DNA from: Bradyrhizobium rifense
GTDB lineage: Bacteria; Pseudomonadota; Alphaproteobacteria; Rhizobiales; Xanthobacteraceae
Assembly (NCBI RefSeq): GCF_008123425.1
Contig: NZ_VSSS01000067.1
Location: 186,001 to 250,000 of the forward strand
Length of the DNA: 64,000 bases
Direction of reading: 5' to 3'
In this document: one piece after another, positions 17,848-27,634 of the stretch
How the letters are laid out: each line of letters begins with the position of its first letter
Numbering within the stretch: position 1 is the first letter of the stretch
Translations under genes and position numbers: made by a program
The notes under the pieces: model-generated
What the model saw: only the letters and a program-made list of their open reading frames with translations
The model's database searches: none
Told to the model about the DNA's origin: nothing

Positions 17848-19449
17848 CTACGAGGGCGGCGCGACGATCACGCCCTCATTGCCCCGCAGATCCAGCACGC
17901 CTTCCAGGCGCTCGCCCTCGCGATCCAGGAATGTCGAGAGCAAAACCTCGCTGCCGAAACGAATAGAGCTCGTGGTGACCGCAATCGGCTCAGGCCCGAG
18001 ATTGAGCACGACGATGAGCGCCCTGCCTTCGGCCTCGCGACGATAGACCAGCAAATCGCCTTGCGCGGCGATCGGATGATAGTCGCCGGCGACCAGCGGC
18101 GGGCAGGTGCTGCGCAACGCGATCAGGCGCTTGTAGAGGCTCAGGATCGAGCGCGTGTCGGCGTCGAGATTGACGACGTTCTCGCTTATATGATCTTCCG
18201 GCAGCGGCAGCCACGGCCTCGCTTCCGAGAAGCCGGAATAGTTCGACGAATCCCACTGCATCGGCGTGCGGCAGCCGTCGCGCCCTACCCCGATGCCGGG
18301 CACGTTCTTCTCGAAGGGATCGCGCACATCCTCAGGCGCGATCGCGAGCTGATGCATGCCGATCTCGTCGCCGTAATAGAGCGTGGGCGTGCCGCGCAAG
18401 GTCAGCAGCAGCATGGCGGCGACACGGGCCTGCTCGGGGCCGACGCGGCTGGCGACGCGCGGGCGATCGTGATTGCCGAGCACCCAGTTCGGCCACGCGC
18501 CCGTGGGCAGCGCCTTCTCATAGTCGTCGATGATCTTCTCGATCGAGCGCGCGCTCCAGAAGGTCGAGAGCAACGCGAAATTGAACGGCATCTGCGCGCC
18601 GGTGAGGTCATTGCCGTAATAGGCCATGAGGCGATGCAGCGGCAGATAGACCTCGCCGATCAGCACGCGCGCGCCAAAGGCATCGGTGACACGCCGCATC
18701 TCGGCGATGACGTCAAACACCTCCGCCTGGTCGGTGGAGTATTGGGTGAGGATCTTTTCGTTGGGCGGGCGGCCTTCGACATAATGCGGGTTGGGCGGAT
18801 TGTCGCGAAACCCGGCATCCTTGATCAGGTGCCAGATCACGTCGACGCGAAAGCCGTCGACGCCCTTCTCCAGCCAGAACCGCATCACGTCGTAGATCGC
18901 GGCGCGGACCTCCGGATTGCGCCAGTTGAGGTCGGGCTGCTGGGCCAGGAAGGCGTGGTAGTAATATTGACCTGTCGCGGCGTCGACCTGCCATGCGCTG
19001 CCGCCGAATTCGGACAGCCAGTTGTTCGGCACGCCGCCATCGGGGGCGGGATCGCGCCAGATGTACCAATCGCGCTTGGGATTATCGCGCGAGGAGCGGC
19101 TCTCGACGAACCAGGGATGCTGGTCCGAGGTGTGGTTCGGCACGAGGTCGAGGATCAGCCTCAAGCCATTGTCATGCGCGGCCGCGAGCAGCGCATCGAA
19201 ATCCGCCATCGTGCCGAACAGCGGATCGATGCCGGTATAGTCGGAGATGTCATAGCCAAAATCGGCCATTGGCGAGGGGAAGATCGGCGACAGCCAGATC
19301 GCGTCGACGCCGAGCGATTTCACGTAGGGCAGCCGCCGCAAAATGCCGGCGAGATCGCCGACGCCGTCGCCGTCACTGTCCTGAAAGGAGCGCGGATAAA
19401 TCTGATAGAAGATGCCGTCGCGCCACCAGTTCTCGCCGCCCTGAGCCAT
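17848..19449 (-). CDS. GH13 alpha-glucosidase / oligo-1,6-glucosidase-like
   Basis: 533 residues. The opening NWWRDGIFYQIYPRSFQDSD is diagnostic of exo-acting alpha-glucosidases. Catalytic residues: GFRVDVIWHL (Asp203), VLIGEVYLPL (Glu266), LGNHDRPRVA (Asp328). ILDLVPNHTSDQHPWF carries the substrate-binding His. It hydrolyses terminal alpha-glucosidic bonds of small sugars in the cytoplasm; no signal peptide. ATG at 19449 is chosen because the upstream 22 codons carry no conserved residues. It is convergent with the TreS-like gene and divergent from the metallo-hydrolase. Confidence 0.9.
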   Translation of the reverse strand: MAQGGENWWRDGIFYQIYPRSFQDSDGDGVGDLAGILRRLPYVKSLGVDAIWLSPIFPSPMADFGYDISDYTGIDPLFGTMADFDALLAAAHDNGLRLILDLVPNHTSDQHPWFVESRSSRDNPKRDWYIWRDPAPDGGVPNNWLSEFGGSAWQVDAATGQYYYHAFLAQQPDLNWRNPEVRAAIYDVMRFWLEKGVDGFRVDVIWHLIKDAGFRDNPPNPHYVEGRPPNEKILTQYSTDQAEVFDVIAEMRRVTDAFGARVLIGEVYLPLHRLMAYYGNDLTGAQMPFNFALLSTFWSARSIEKIIDDYEKALPTGAWPNWVLGNHDRPRVASRVGPEQARVAAMLLLTLRGTPTLYYGDEIGMHQLAIAPEDVRDPFEKNVPGIGVGRDGCRTPMQWDSSNYSGFSEARPWLPLPEDHISENVVNLDADTRSILSLYKRLIALRSTCPPLVAGDYHPIAAQGDLLVYRREAEGRALIVVLNLGPEPIAVTTSSIRFGSEVLLSTFLDREGERLEGVLDLRGNEGVIVAPPS

Positions 19450-19635
19450 GTCGGAAAACCCATCCGGAAATCTGTGTCTCAACAATTGTCCTTGCGCGAG
19501 AGAACGCGGAAGCAACGTCCCGGTTCAAACCAGCAAGCTAATTGGGACGGCCGTGTGACGGCGGGCGCGGCCGTTCCGCCGCCGGACCACGACTATTTTG
19601 CTTGGCGGCGCAGCAAAAATCGGCATTGTCGCGCC

Positions 19636-20307
19636 ATGACCGAGCAAAGCGACACCCAACAGGCCAAGGCCGGAGCGATCATCGTCCCCGTGACGCTGTT
19701 CGAGCAGAACTGCACCATCATCTGGGACGAGCCCGGCAAGAAGGCCGTGGTGATCGATCCCGGCGGCGACGTGCCGAAGATTTTGGACGCGATCAAGCAG
19801 ACCGGCGTGACCGTCGAGAAAATCTGGCTGACCCACGGCCATATCGACCATGTCGGCGGCGCGGCCGAGTTGCGCGATGCGCTGAAGGTGCCGATCGAGG
19901 GCCCGCATGCCGCGGACAAATATCTGCTCGACAGCGTGGTCGAGAGCGGCGCGCGCTTCGGCATGACCGGCGGGCGCAATTTCGAACCGGATCGCTGGCT
20001 CGACGAAGGCGACACCGTGTCGATCGGCGGCCTGACCTTCGACATCCTGCACTGCCCCGGCCACTCGCCGGGCAGCGTGGTGTTCTTCAACAAGGATCTG
20101 CGGTTTGCCCATGTCGGCGACGTGCTGTTCGCGGGCTCGGTCGGGCGCACCGATCTGCCCGGCGGCAGTCACGCGACGCTGATCAACTCGATCATGACAA
20201 AGCTGCTCCCGCTCGGCGACGATGTCGGTTTTATCTGCGGCCACGGTGCCGGCTCGAGCATCGGCCAGGAGCGGATGACCAATCCGTTCATCACCGGCGA
20301 GATGTAG
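19636..20307 (+). CDS. Metallo-beta-lactamase-fold hydrolase, glyoxalase II-like
   Basis: 223 residues. The zinc-binding signature is LTHGHIDHVGG, with further ligands in LHCPGHSPGS, HVGDVLFAGSVGRTDLPGG and FICGHGAGS. This is the short cytoplasmic MBL group (YcbL-like) often annotated as hydroxyacylglutathione hydrolase but lacking the C-terminal helical domain of true GloB. Start at 19636 gives MTEQSDTQQAK, a polar tail before the fold begins at AIIVPVTLFEQNCTII. It ends 12 bases from the convergent esterase gene. Confidence 0.88.
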   Translation: MTEQSDTQQAKAGAIIVPVTLFEQNCTIIWDEPGKKAVVIDPGGDVPKILDAIKQTGVTVEKIWLTHGHIDHVGGAAELRDALKVPIEGPHAADKYLLDSVVESGARFGMTGGRNFEPDRWLDEGDTVSIGGLTFDILHCPGHSPGSVVFFNKDLRFAHVGDVLFAGSVGRTDLPGGSHATLINSIMTKLLPLGDDVGFICGHGAGSSIGQERMTNPFITGEM

Positions 20308-20319
20308 CGGCGGCGCGGA

Positions 20320-21516
20320 CTACTTCATCAATCCCGCGGCCGTCAGCGCGCGCGTGATGATCTGGCCGAGATCGATGCCGCGGGACTGCTCGCGCTTCGG
20401 CTCGGCCTGCTCTTCTGCAACCGCGGCGCGGATCGAGCGGGCGAGATGCGGGGCCGGCGAGCGCGCCGGCACTGGCTTCGCCTCCGCCTTCTTCCTGGCC
20501 GCATCCGGAATCCATCCGGTCAGACCGAAGAACTTCGCGATGTGATAGGACGACGAAATGCCGGCCTCGATCAGGAACGCGCCTTCGACACCGTAGCGCT
20601 GGTCGTTGTCGGCAAGCCCCAGCGGCGTGCCGTGGGCCATGCCGGTGATGGCATAGGATTCGACCAGCGTCTCGCCATCCTTGTTCCACCAGGCCTGGCG
20701 CGGATAGCCGTCGACATTGATCTCGGCCATCGGCGTCATCGGCAGGTCGTGCAGATCGAGCCATTGCTTGACGATCTCGTTGGCATTGCCGGGATTGACG
20801 GTGCGATCCACGCTGCCGTGCCACACCGACACCTTCGGCCACGGCCCGCGATGGTTCGAAGCCCGCCGCACGAAATCGCCGAGCTCGCGCTCGGGCCGCG
20901 CCGGGGAATGAAACATGCCATCCAGCGCCTCGCGCAGATTCGACGCGATGCCGTAGGGAAGGCCTGCGATGATCGCACCGGCGGAAAACACGTCCGGATA
21001 GGTCGCGAGCATCACCGAGGTCATGCCGCCGCCGGCGGACAGACCGGTGATGAAGACACGCCTGGGATCGATCCGGTGCGTCCCGACCATATGCGCGACC
21101 ATCTCGCGGATCGAACGCGCCTCGCCGCCGTCGCGCGCGGTGTCTTCGGGATTGAACCAGTTGAAGCAGGTGTTGCCGTTGTTGATGCGCTGCTGCTCGG
21201 GCATCACCAGCGCAAAGCCATAGTGACGCGCGAGCGTCGACCAGCCCGCGCCGAGATCGTAGCCAGCGGCGGTCTGGCCGCAGCCGTGCAGCACGACGAC
21301 GAGCGCGCGCGGCTTCTGCAATTGCGCCGGCACGAACGCGAACATGCGAAGATTGCCGGGATTGTCGCCGAAGCCAGTGACTTCCTCCAGCGGACTGGAG
21401 GCGTCAGTGCTCGCGCCAAAATCGGGCAAGCGCAGACCATCCATCCTTGGCAGATGTCTCAAGAGGTCGACATTACGGGCTAATGACACGGCAAATTCCT
21501 GGTGGGCGGCTTTCAA
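20320..21516 (-). CDS. Esterase of the PHB depolymerase/feruloyl-esterase family
   Basis: About 398 residues of alpha/beta hydrolase fold. RALVVVLHGCGQTAAGYD is the oxyanion-hole region, FITGLSAGGGMTSVML the nucleophile elbow (GLSAG), and SYAITGMAHGTPLG carries the catalytic His. Members hydrolyse short-chain esters or PHB oligomers. No clear signal peptide is seen at the TTG start used here; an ATG at 21444 would drop 24 residues. A C-terminal tail of about 70 residues is rich in alanine, lysine and glutamate. It stands downstream of the MFS gene on the same strand with a 114-base gap. Confidence 0.82.
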   Translation of the reverse strand: MKAAHQEFAVSLARNVDLLRHLPRMDGLRLPDFGASTDASSPLEEVTGFGDNPGNLRMFAFVPAQLQKPRALVVVLHGCGQTAAGYDLGAGWSTLARHYGFALVMPEQQRINNGNTCFNWFNPEDTARDGGEARSIREMVAHMVGTHRIDPRRVFITGLSAGGGMTSVMLATYPDVFSAGAIIAGLPYGIASNLREALDGMFHSPARPERELGDFVRRASNHRGPWPKVSVWHGSVDRTVNPGNANEIVKQWLDLHDLPMTPMAEINVDGYPRQAWWNKDGETLVESYAITGMAHGTPLGLADNDQRYGVEGAFLIEAGISSSYHIAKFFGLTGWIPDAARKKAEAKPVPARSPAPHLARSIRAAVAEEQAEPKREQSRGIDLGQIITRALTAAGLMK

Positions 21517-21630
21517 CGTTTACCCAGACCAGATAGTTGCTGCAGTGCAAAATGAAAAGACCGTGTGCTGTCGACATGCCGGGAATCACGCAAAATCCCG
21601 CAGATTTCCGCACGTATTAACCGCAGTGCC

Positions 21631-23037
21631 TCAACTTCGTGCAGATGCGCGGCGCATCCACGTCAGGAATGCGGCGCAGATCATGATTAACGCCGCAAAC
21701 AGCGCAAGCGAAACAAGAAAACCTGCGCGCGCTGATTGCAACGATTCGATTGCGAAGAACGCCGCGCCGATTGCGGCCACTCCGGCCGCATTTCCGATCT
21801 GTGCTGTGGTGCCGTACATGCCCGACGCAGCGCCTGCCGCAACGGGTTTGACGGTCGAGAGCACCGCGCCGGAGAGCGGCGCCATCACCATGCCCTGGCC
21901 GTAGCCGAAGATGAGCATGATGAGCGCAAGCGCGATCGGGCTCGGCGCATCGACAGAGCCGGCCAGAAGCGCGAGCGCGGCGAGGCCGGCGATCTGCAAC
22001 GCGCAGCCCTCGATCAACACTTTGGTGCCGCGATGCTTTGCCCGCGCGCCGCTGTGGCGCGAGGCCACCACGAACGCGAGCGCGAGCGGAACGAAGGCGA
22101 GGCCGGCGGCGAGCGGCGGGATCCTCAGCCCGCGCTGCATGAACAGCGTCATCACCAGGTAGAACGAGAGATTGGCGACGAAGAAAAAGAAGGCCGCACC
22201 GAGCCCGCGCAGGAAAGCGGCGTCCGCCAGCAGCGTCAGATCAATCAGCGGCATGCCGCCAGCGCTCGCGACCGCATGCTCGAGCCTTGGAAATGCGAAC
22301 AAGATCACGCCACCGATCGCCATCACCGCCCACAGCCACGGCGCCCAGCCGACATCGTGACCAAACAGCAGCGGGCCGATCAGGCACAGCAATCCCGCAA
22401 ACAGCACCAGGCTGCCCTTGATGTCGAGCCTGGTGCCAGCCCGGCGCGGCACCGACGGCATGATACGCCACGCGGCAGCGGCGATGACTATTCCGCAGGG
22501 TACGTTGACGAAGAACACCGAACGCCAGCCGGTGCCGGCGAGATCGAGTGTCACCAGGAGGCCCCCGAGCAGGAAGCCGGCGGCCCCCGCAAGCCCGAGC
22601 ACGATGCCGTAGATGCCGAAGGCGCGGCCGCGCGACTCGTCGGTGAACAGCAGATGCAGCGTCGCCAGCACCTGCGGCACCATCAGCGTCGCGGTGGCGC
22701 CCTGCGCCAGCCGGGCGATAATCAGCTCCGCGCCGGATTGCGCGAGGCCACACCACAGCGACGTCGCCGTGAAGCCGAGCACGCCGGCGAGGAAGACATT
22801 CTTGGTGCCATGAATGTCGCCGAGGCGACCGCCTGTGACGACCAGCGTCGCATAGGCGATCAGATAGATCGCAATGACGGATTCGATCTGTGCCGGTGTC
22901 AGATCGACCGCGATGGTGGGAATCGCGACATTCACGATGAAGGCGTCGACGCCGAACATGAACTGTGCAGCGACGACGATCGCCAGCACCCACCAGCGGC
23001 GGGTCGAATCGACAGGCTTTGTGACGGTTTGATGCAT
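21631..23037 (-). CDS. MFS efflux transporter, DHA2 (EmrB/QacA) type
   Basis: 468 residues with about fourteen predicted membrane helices, the count typical of the DHA2 drug:proton antiporters. The N-terminal FGVDAFIVNVAIPTIAVDL and TLVVTGGRLGDIHGTKNVFL (motif A) and the helix-5 motif C region (GLAGAAGFLLGGLLV) are recognisable. It exports unknown lipophilic compounds from the inner membrane. ATG at 23037 is preferred to a TTG two codons upstream. It diverges from sthA with about 165 bases between, and no TetR or MarR regulator lies nearby. Confidence 0.86.
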   Translation of the reverse strand: MHQTVTKPVDSTRRWWVLAIVVAAQFMFGVDAFIVNVAIPTIAVDLTPAQIESVIAIYLIAYATLVVTGGRLGDIHGTKNVFLAGVLGFTATSLWCGLAQSGAELIIARLAQGATATLMVPQVLATLHLLFTDESRGRAFGIYGIVLGLAGAAGFLLGGLLVTLDLAGTGWRSVFFVNVPCGIVIAAAAWRIMPSVPRRAGTRLDIKGSLVLFAGLLCLIGPLLFGHDVGWAPWLWAVMAIGGVILFAFPRLEHAVASAGGMPLIDLTLLADAAFLRGLGAAFFFFVANLSFYLVMTLFMQRGLRIPPLAAGLAFVPLALAFVVASRHSGARAKHRGTKVLIEGCALQIAGLAALALLAGSVDAPSPIALALIMLIFGYGQGMVMAPLSGAVLSTVKPVAAGAASGMYGTTAQIGNAAGVAAIGAAFFAIESLQSARAGFLVSLALFAALIMICAAFLTWMRRASARS

Positions 23038-23202
23038 CTTCAAGCGAGCTTTCGGGGATTTATTTGCGCCCGATGCTCGCAGATCAGCATCACCTCTGCG
23101 ATTACCTCAGAGGTAGGACTTGCCGCTGTGGCCCGATTGCTGCATGTCGGTTCCCGCTGATTTTGCAAGGCTTTGAAGGCAAATCCTTTGGAAGCAAATC
23201 CG

Positions 23203-24594
23203 ATGTACGACTACGACATGGTGGTGATCGGCTCGGGCCCGTCGGGGCGCCGGGCCGCGGTGCAATGTGCCAAGCTCGGCAAGGCCGTGCTGGTGGTGGA
23301 GAAGGGCCGGCGGGTCGGCGGCGTCTCGGTTCACACCGGCACGATCCCCTCGAAAACGCTGCGCGAGACCGTGCTCAATCTCTCCGGCTGGCGCGAACGC
23401 GGCTTCTACGGCCGCTCCTACCGGGTCAAGCACGACATCGCGGCGAGCGATCTGATGACCCGGCTACAGAAGACCCTCGACCATGAGGTCGAGGTGCTCG
23501 AGCATCAGTTCAGCCGCAATCTGGTGCGCACCGCCAATGGCGAGGCGCGCCTGGTCTCGCCGCACGAGGTCGAGATCACGAGCGCGATCGGTGAGACCAA
23601 GACTGTATCCGCCGCCTTCATCCTGATCGCCTGCGGCACGCGTCCGTTCCGTCCCGACTACGTGCCGTTCGACGGCGCCACCGTGCTCGACAGCGACGAG
23701 ATCATCGAGCTGCCAAAGCTGCCGCGCAGCCTGGCCGTCATCGGCGCCGGCGTGATCGGCGTCGAATACGCCACCATCTTCAGCGCACTCGATGTGCCGG
23801 TGACGCTGATCGAGCCGCGGCCGACCTTCCTCGACTTCATCGACAAGGAATTGATCGATGAGTTCATGCACGAATTGCGCGATCGCAATGTCGCGCTGCG
23901 GCTCGGCTCCAAGGTCAACTCGATCGAGAAAACCGCGCAAGGCAGCATCGTCACCAACCTCTCCGATGGACGGCACGTCACCACAGAAATGCTGCTGTTC
24001 GCGGCCGGCCGCGTCGGCGCCACCGACCGGCTCAATCTCGAAGCCGCCGGCATCGTTGTCGACCATCGCGGGCGCATTAAGGTTGATCCCGTGACCTTGC
24101 AGACCAGCGTGCCGCATATCTACGCGGCCGGCGACGTGATCGGCTTTCCGAGCCTCGCCTCGACCTCGATGGAGCAGGGCCGCGTCGCCGCCTGCCATGC
24201 GCTCGGCATGGAGCCGATGGCGCCGCCGGAATTCTTCCCCTACGGCATCTATTCGGTGCCGGAGATCTCGACCACGGGCCTGACAGAGGAAGAGGTGCGC
24301 ACGCGCGGCATTCCCTACGAGGTCGGCATCGCGCGCTTCCGCGAGACCTCGCGCGGCCACATCATGGGGCTGAACAGCGGGATGATGAAGATGATCTTCT
24401 CGACCAAGACCCGCCGCCTGCTCGGCGTGCACATCCTGGGCGAAGGCGCCACCGAGCTGATCCATATCGGCCAGGCCGTGCTGAACCTCAAAGGCACGAT
24501 CGACTACTTCATCCAGAACACGTTCAACTATCCGACGCTGGCCGAGGCCTACAAGATCGCCGGGCTGGACGCGTGGAACAGGATGACGCGGTAG
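23203..24594 (+). CDS. sthA: Soluble pyridine nucleotide (NAD(P)) transhydrogenase
   Basis: 463-residue flavoprotein. FAD-binding YDMVVIGSGPSGRRAAVQCA, the NAD-binding LAVIGAGVIGVEYATIF and the dimer interface YGIYSVPEISTTGLTEEEV are clear. In place of the disulfide motif of dihydrolipoamide dehydrogenases it has GVSVHTGTIPSKTLRETVL, the SthA-specific variant without the cysteine pair. It moves reducing equivalents between NADPH and NAD+. ATG at 23203 has GGAAG about eight bases upstream; an ATG ten codons earlier lies in a small direct repeat and is less likely. Confidence 0.93.
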   Translation: MYDYDMVVIGSGPSGRRAAVQCAKLGKAVLVVEKGRRVGGVSVHTGTIPSKTLRETVLNLSGWRERGFYGRSYRVKHDIAASDLMTRLQKTLDHEVEVLEHQFSRNLVRTANGEARLVSPHEVEITSAIGETKTVSAAFILIACGTRPFRPDYVPFDGATVLDSDEIIELPKLPRSLAVIGAGVIGVEYATIFSALDVPVTLIEPRPTFLDFIDKELIDEFMHELRDRNVALRLGSKVNSIEKTAQGSIVTNLSDGRHVTTEMLLFAAGRVGATDRLNLEAAGIVVDHRGRIKVDPVTLQTSVPHIYAAGDVIGFPSLASTSMEQGRVAACHALGMEPMAPPEFFPYGIYSVPEISTTGLTEEEVRTRGIPYEVGIARFRETSRGHIMGLNSGMMKMIFSTKTRRLLGVHILGEGATELIHIGQAVLNLKGTIDYFIQNTFNYPTLAEAYKIAGLDAWNRMTR

Positions 24595-24611
24595 CGGGAG
24601 CTTAGCGAGCA

Positions 24612-24735
24612 ATCCCTTTGCGGCCATCCTTCGAGACGGTGCTACGCGCCTCCTCAGGATGAGGTCTCGTTTCGCAGCGAGGTCTTAGACCCTCATGGTG
24701 AGGAGCCCGCAACGCGGGCGTCTCGAACCATGCAG
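24612..24735. repeat. Intergenic repeat with CTCAGGATGAGG and CCTCATGGTGAGGAG
   Basis: CATCCTTCGAGACG, CTCCTCAGGATGAGG and CCCTCATGGTGAGGAGC..GCGTCTCGAACCATG form partly paired segments (CGAGACG faces CGTCTCG). It is related in wording to the CCTGAGGTG palindromes but with different arms, in the 277-base gap between sthA and the monooxygenase gene. The remaining bases up to 24871 hold only the monooxygenase leader. Confidence 0.5.
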
Positions 24736-24871
24736 GCCGAGTACGTCGCGGCAGCGTCTTAACGCATGCCTGCATTCCGCTGCGCGGGACATCGCGTGAT
24801 TGCGTTCGTGGCATCGGGCACGTAGCCTCCGCCTACCTAACAAATAGAAAATAACAGCCGGAGAGAACGCC

Positions 24872-26107
24872 ATGGCGCGCCTGAAGTTTGGAGCCTTTCT
24901 TGCCCCGCATCACCCGATCGGGGAGCATCCGATGCTTCAGTTCCGGCGCGATCTCGACCTGGTCGAGCAGCTCGATGCGCTCGGTTACGACGAGTTCTGG
25001 TGTGGCGAGCATCATTCCTCCGGCTGGGAGATGATCGCCTCGCCCGAGATGTTTCTGGCTGCGGCCGGTGAGCGCACCAAGCGGATCAAGCTCGGCACCG
25101 GCGTGGTGTCGCTGCCCTATCACCATCCCTTCAACGTGGCCCAGCGCATGGTGCAGCTCGACCACATGACCGGCGGCCGCGCCATCTTCGGCTCCGGCCC
25201 CGGCGCGCTGGCTTCCGACGCGCACACGCTCGGCATCGACCCGATGACGCAGCGCGACCGTCAGGACGAGGCGATCGGCGTTATCCGCCGTCTCTTCAAC
25301 GGCGAGCGCGTCACCGCCAAGAGCGACTGGTTCACCATGAACGACGCCGCGCTGCAGATCCTGCCGCTGCAGGAGGAGATGCCGTTCGTGGTGGCGTCGC
25401 AGATCTCGCCGTCGGGCATGACACTCGCCGGCAAATACGGCATCGGCATCATCTCGCTGGGTTCGATGACGACGCAGGGCCTGATGTCGCTGCAACAGCA
25501 ATGGCAGTTCGCCGAGGATGCCGCCAAGAAGCACGGCACCACGGTCAGCCGCGCCGACTGGCGCGTGCTGCTGAGCTTCCACATCGCCGAGAGCCGCGAG
25601 CAGGCGCGCAAGGAAGCCGGTGCCGGGCTGATGCGCTGGCACAACGAATATAATGTCGGCACGCTGCAGCGGCCGGGCCTCACGGCATTCTCCTCGCCCG
25701 ATGAGGCCGTGGACAAGACCGCCTTCGTCGAGGGCGCGGCCTCGACCATCGGCACGCCCGACGATCTCGTCAAAACCATCAAGAACGTGATGGACGTGTC
25801 CGGCGGCGTCGGCGCCGTCATCGGCTTCGTGCACGACTGGGCCAATCCGGAAGCCACGCGCCGGAGCTGGGACATGGTCGCACGCTACGTCGTGCCGGAG
25901 ATCAACGGCTACGTCGATGGCCTGCGCAAGTCGCAAAAATTCGTGATCGAGAACCGCGCGATCTTCGAGCGCGCCGGTCAGGCCGTGATGGCCAAGATCA
26001 TGCAGAACGAGAAAGCTGCAGAGGCGCTGAAGGTGACCGGCCCCGGCCGCGTCGCCATTCCCGCCGTCAACGCGCCGGATTTGCAGAAGGAAGCGGCCAA
26101 GCGGTAG
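24872..26107 (+). CDS. Luciferase-like (LLM) flavin-dependent monooxygenase
   Basis: 411 residues of bacterial-luciferase TIM-barrel fold. LKFGAFLAPHHPIGEHP, YDEFWCGEHHSSGWEMIASPE and LGTGVVSLPYHHPFNVAQRM are the FMN/substrate-pocket blocks, closest in my recollection to limonene monooxygenase-like members. It would use FMNH2 supplied by a separate reductase to oxygenate an aliphatic or terpenoid substrate. The ribosome binding site is GGAGAG about six bases before ATG. A P450 gene follows 140 bases downstream, hinting at a hydrophobic-compound oxidation region. Confidence 0.87.
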   Translation: MARLKFGAFLAPHHPIGEHPMLQFRRDLDLVEQLDALGYDEFWCGEHHSSGWEMIASPEMFLAAAGERTKRIKLGTGVVSLPYHHPFNVAQRMVQLDHMTGGRAIFGSGPGALASDAHTLGIDPMTQRDRQDEAIGVIRRLFNGERVTAKSDWFTMNDAALQILPLQEEMPFVVASQISPSGMTLAGKYGIGIISLGSMTTQGLMSLQQQWQFAEDAAKKHGTTVSRADWRVLLSFHIAESREQARKEAGAGLMRWHNEYNVGTLQRPGLTAFSSPDEAVDKTAFVEGAASTIGTPDDLVKTIKNVMDVSGGVGAVIGFVHDWANPEATRRSWDMVARYVVPEINGYVDGLRKSQKFVIENRAIFERAGQAVMAKIMQNEKAAEALKVTGPGRVAIPAVNAPDLQKEAAKR

Positions 26108-26247
26108 GGCTCAGGGCTACGCTTGTAACGACGTTCACAAGCAGGACATCCCGACCTGTGCTATGCTGATGACGGTCAGCCTGACGCAGGCCGTATTGTT
26201 GCCGCGGTCGCGCGATTCCTGTCGGTCAGCCAACCGGAGCATTCGTC

Positions 26248-27624
26248 ATGTCGATGCAGAATGTGGCCTCGTCTGAGCTTGAGTACACCGCGCCCAAGCG
26301 CAATCAGCTGACGCACATCCCGGGCGACGAAGGCTGGCCGATCGTCGGCATGACCTTCAAGGTGCTCGCCGACCCCAAGGGGCATATCGAGAGGAACGGC
26401 GACAAGTACGGGCTCGTCTATCGCACCCACATTTTCGGCGAGACCAACATCGTGCTGCTCGGACCTGAAGCGAATGAGCTCGTGCTGTTCGACCAGCAAA
26501 AGCTGTTTTCGTCGACCCATGGCTGGAGCAAGGTGCTCGGCTTGCTGTTTCCGCGCGGATTGATGCTGCTGGATTTCGACGAGCACCGGCTGCATCGCAG
26601 GGCGCTCTCGGTCGCGTTCAAGTCAGGACCGATGAAATCCTATCTCAGCGATCTCGACCGCGGCATTTCGGCGCGCGTCGCGCGGTGGAAGGCCAAGCCC
26701 GGCGAGATGCAGCTCTATCCGGCGATGAAACAGCTCACGCTGGATCTTGCCGCAGCGTCGTTCCTCGGCGCAGACATCGGGCCCGAGGTCGACGAGATCA
26801 ACCGCGCCTTCGTCGACATGGTCGCCGCTGCGGTCGCCCCGATCCGCCGTCCCCTGCCCGGCACGCAGATGGCGGCCGGCGTGAGGGGACGCAAACGCAT
26901 CATCGCCTATTTCCGCGAGCAGATCCCGCTCCGCCGCGGCAATCACGGCGGCGATGATCTGTTCTCGCACCTCTGCCGAGCCACCCATGAGGATGGCGCG
27001 CTCCTGTCCGACCAGGACATCATCGACCACATGAGCTTCCTGATGATGGCGGCGCACGACACGCTGACCTCGTCGCTGACGTCCTTCATCGGCGAGCTCG
27101 CCGCCAATCCGGACTGGCAGAGCAGGCTGCGCGCGGAAGTTCTCGCGCTCGGGCTCGCGCCGGGCGCGCCGAGCAGCTTCGACGATCTCGAAAAGATGCC
27201 GTTGACGGAGATGGCGTTCAAGGAAGCGCTGCGGATCAAGCCGCCGGTGCCCTCGATGCCGCGCCGCGCGATGCGCGATTTCACCTTCAAGGGCTATACG
27301 ATCCCCGCCGGCACGGCAGTCGGCGTCAATCCGCTCTTTACACACCACATGAAGGACATCTGGCCGGAACCCGATCGCTTCGATCCCCTGCGCTTCACCG
27401 AGGAGGCCCAGCGCAACCGCCACCGCTTCGCCTGGGTGCCGTTCGGCGGCGGCGCGCATATGTGCCTCGGCCTGCACTTCGCTTACATGCAGGCGAAATG
27501 TTTTGCCCGGCACTTCCTGCAGAACATCGAGGTGTCGCTGGAGCCCGGCTACAAGCCGGACTGGCAGATGTGGCCGATCCCGAAGCCGAAGGATGGGTTG
27601 AAGGTCAGGGTGAAGGCGGTTTGA
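26248..27624 (+). CDS. Cytochrome P450
   Basis: 458 residues. The heme-ligand signature FGGGAHMCLGLHFAYMQAK holds the cysteine (Cys406). The I-helix oxygen-binding motif is MMAAHDTLTSSLTS and the ExxR pair is in FKEALRIKP. There is no membrane anchor, so it is a soluble bacterial P450 needing ferredoxin partners, none of which is adjacent. GGAG at 26235-26238 supports the start. The N-terminal NQLTHIPGDEGWPIVGMTF resembles fatty-acid or sterol-type P450s (CYP51/CYP120-like entry loops), but family assignment needs a comparison. Confidence 0.92.
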   Translation: MSMQNVASSELEYTAPKRNQLTHIPGDEGWPIVGMTFKVLADPKGHIERNGDKYGLVYRTHIFGETNIVLLGPEANELVLFDQQKLFSSTHGWSKVLGLLFPRGLMLLDFDEHRLHRRALSVAFKSGPMKSYLSDLDRGISARVARWKAKPGEMQLYPAMKQLTLDLAAASFLGADIGPEVDEINRAFVDMVAAAVAPIRRPLPGTQMAAGVRGRKRIIAYFREQIPLRRGNHGGDDLFSHLCRATHEDGALLSDQDIIDHMSFLMMAAHDTLTSSLTSFIGELAANPDWQSRLRAEVLALGLAPGAPSSFDDLEKMPLTEMAFKEALRIKPPVPSMPRRAMRDFTFKGYTIPAGTAVGVNPLFTHHMKDIWPEPDRFDPLRFTEEAQRNRHRFAWVPFGGGAHMCLGLHFAYMQAKCFARHFLQNIEVSLEPGYKPDWQMWPIPKPKDGLKVRVKAV

Positions 27625-27634
27625 GCACCGCTCT

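Noticed and set aside
18061..19635. Long N-terminal extension upstream of the metallo-beta-lactamase-fold gene
   Set aside because: The extension is antisense to the alpha-glucosidase gene; the hydrolase fold begins only after ATG 19636.
24612..24735. Possible full copy of the CCTGAGGTG palindrome
   Set aside because: It shares some words but the arms do not match the other three copies; reported only as a related repeat.
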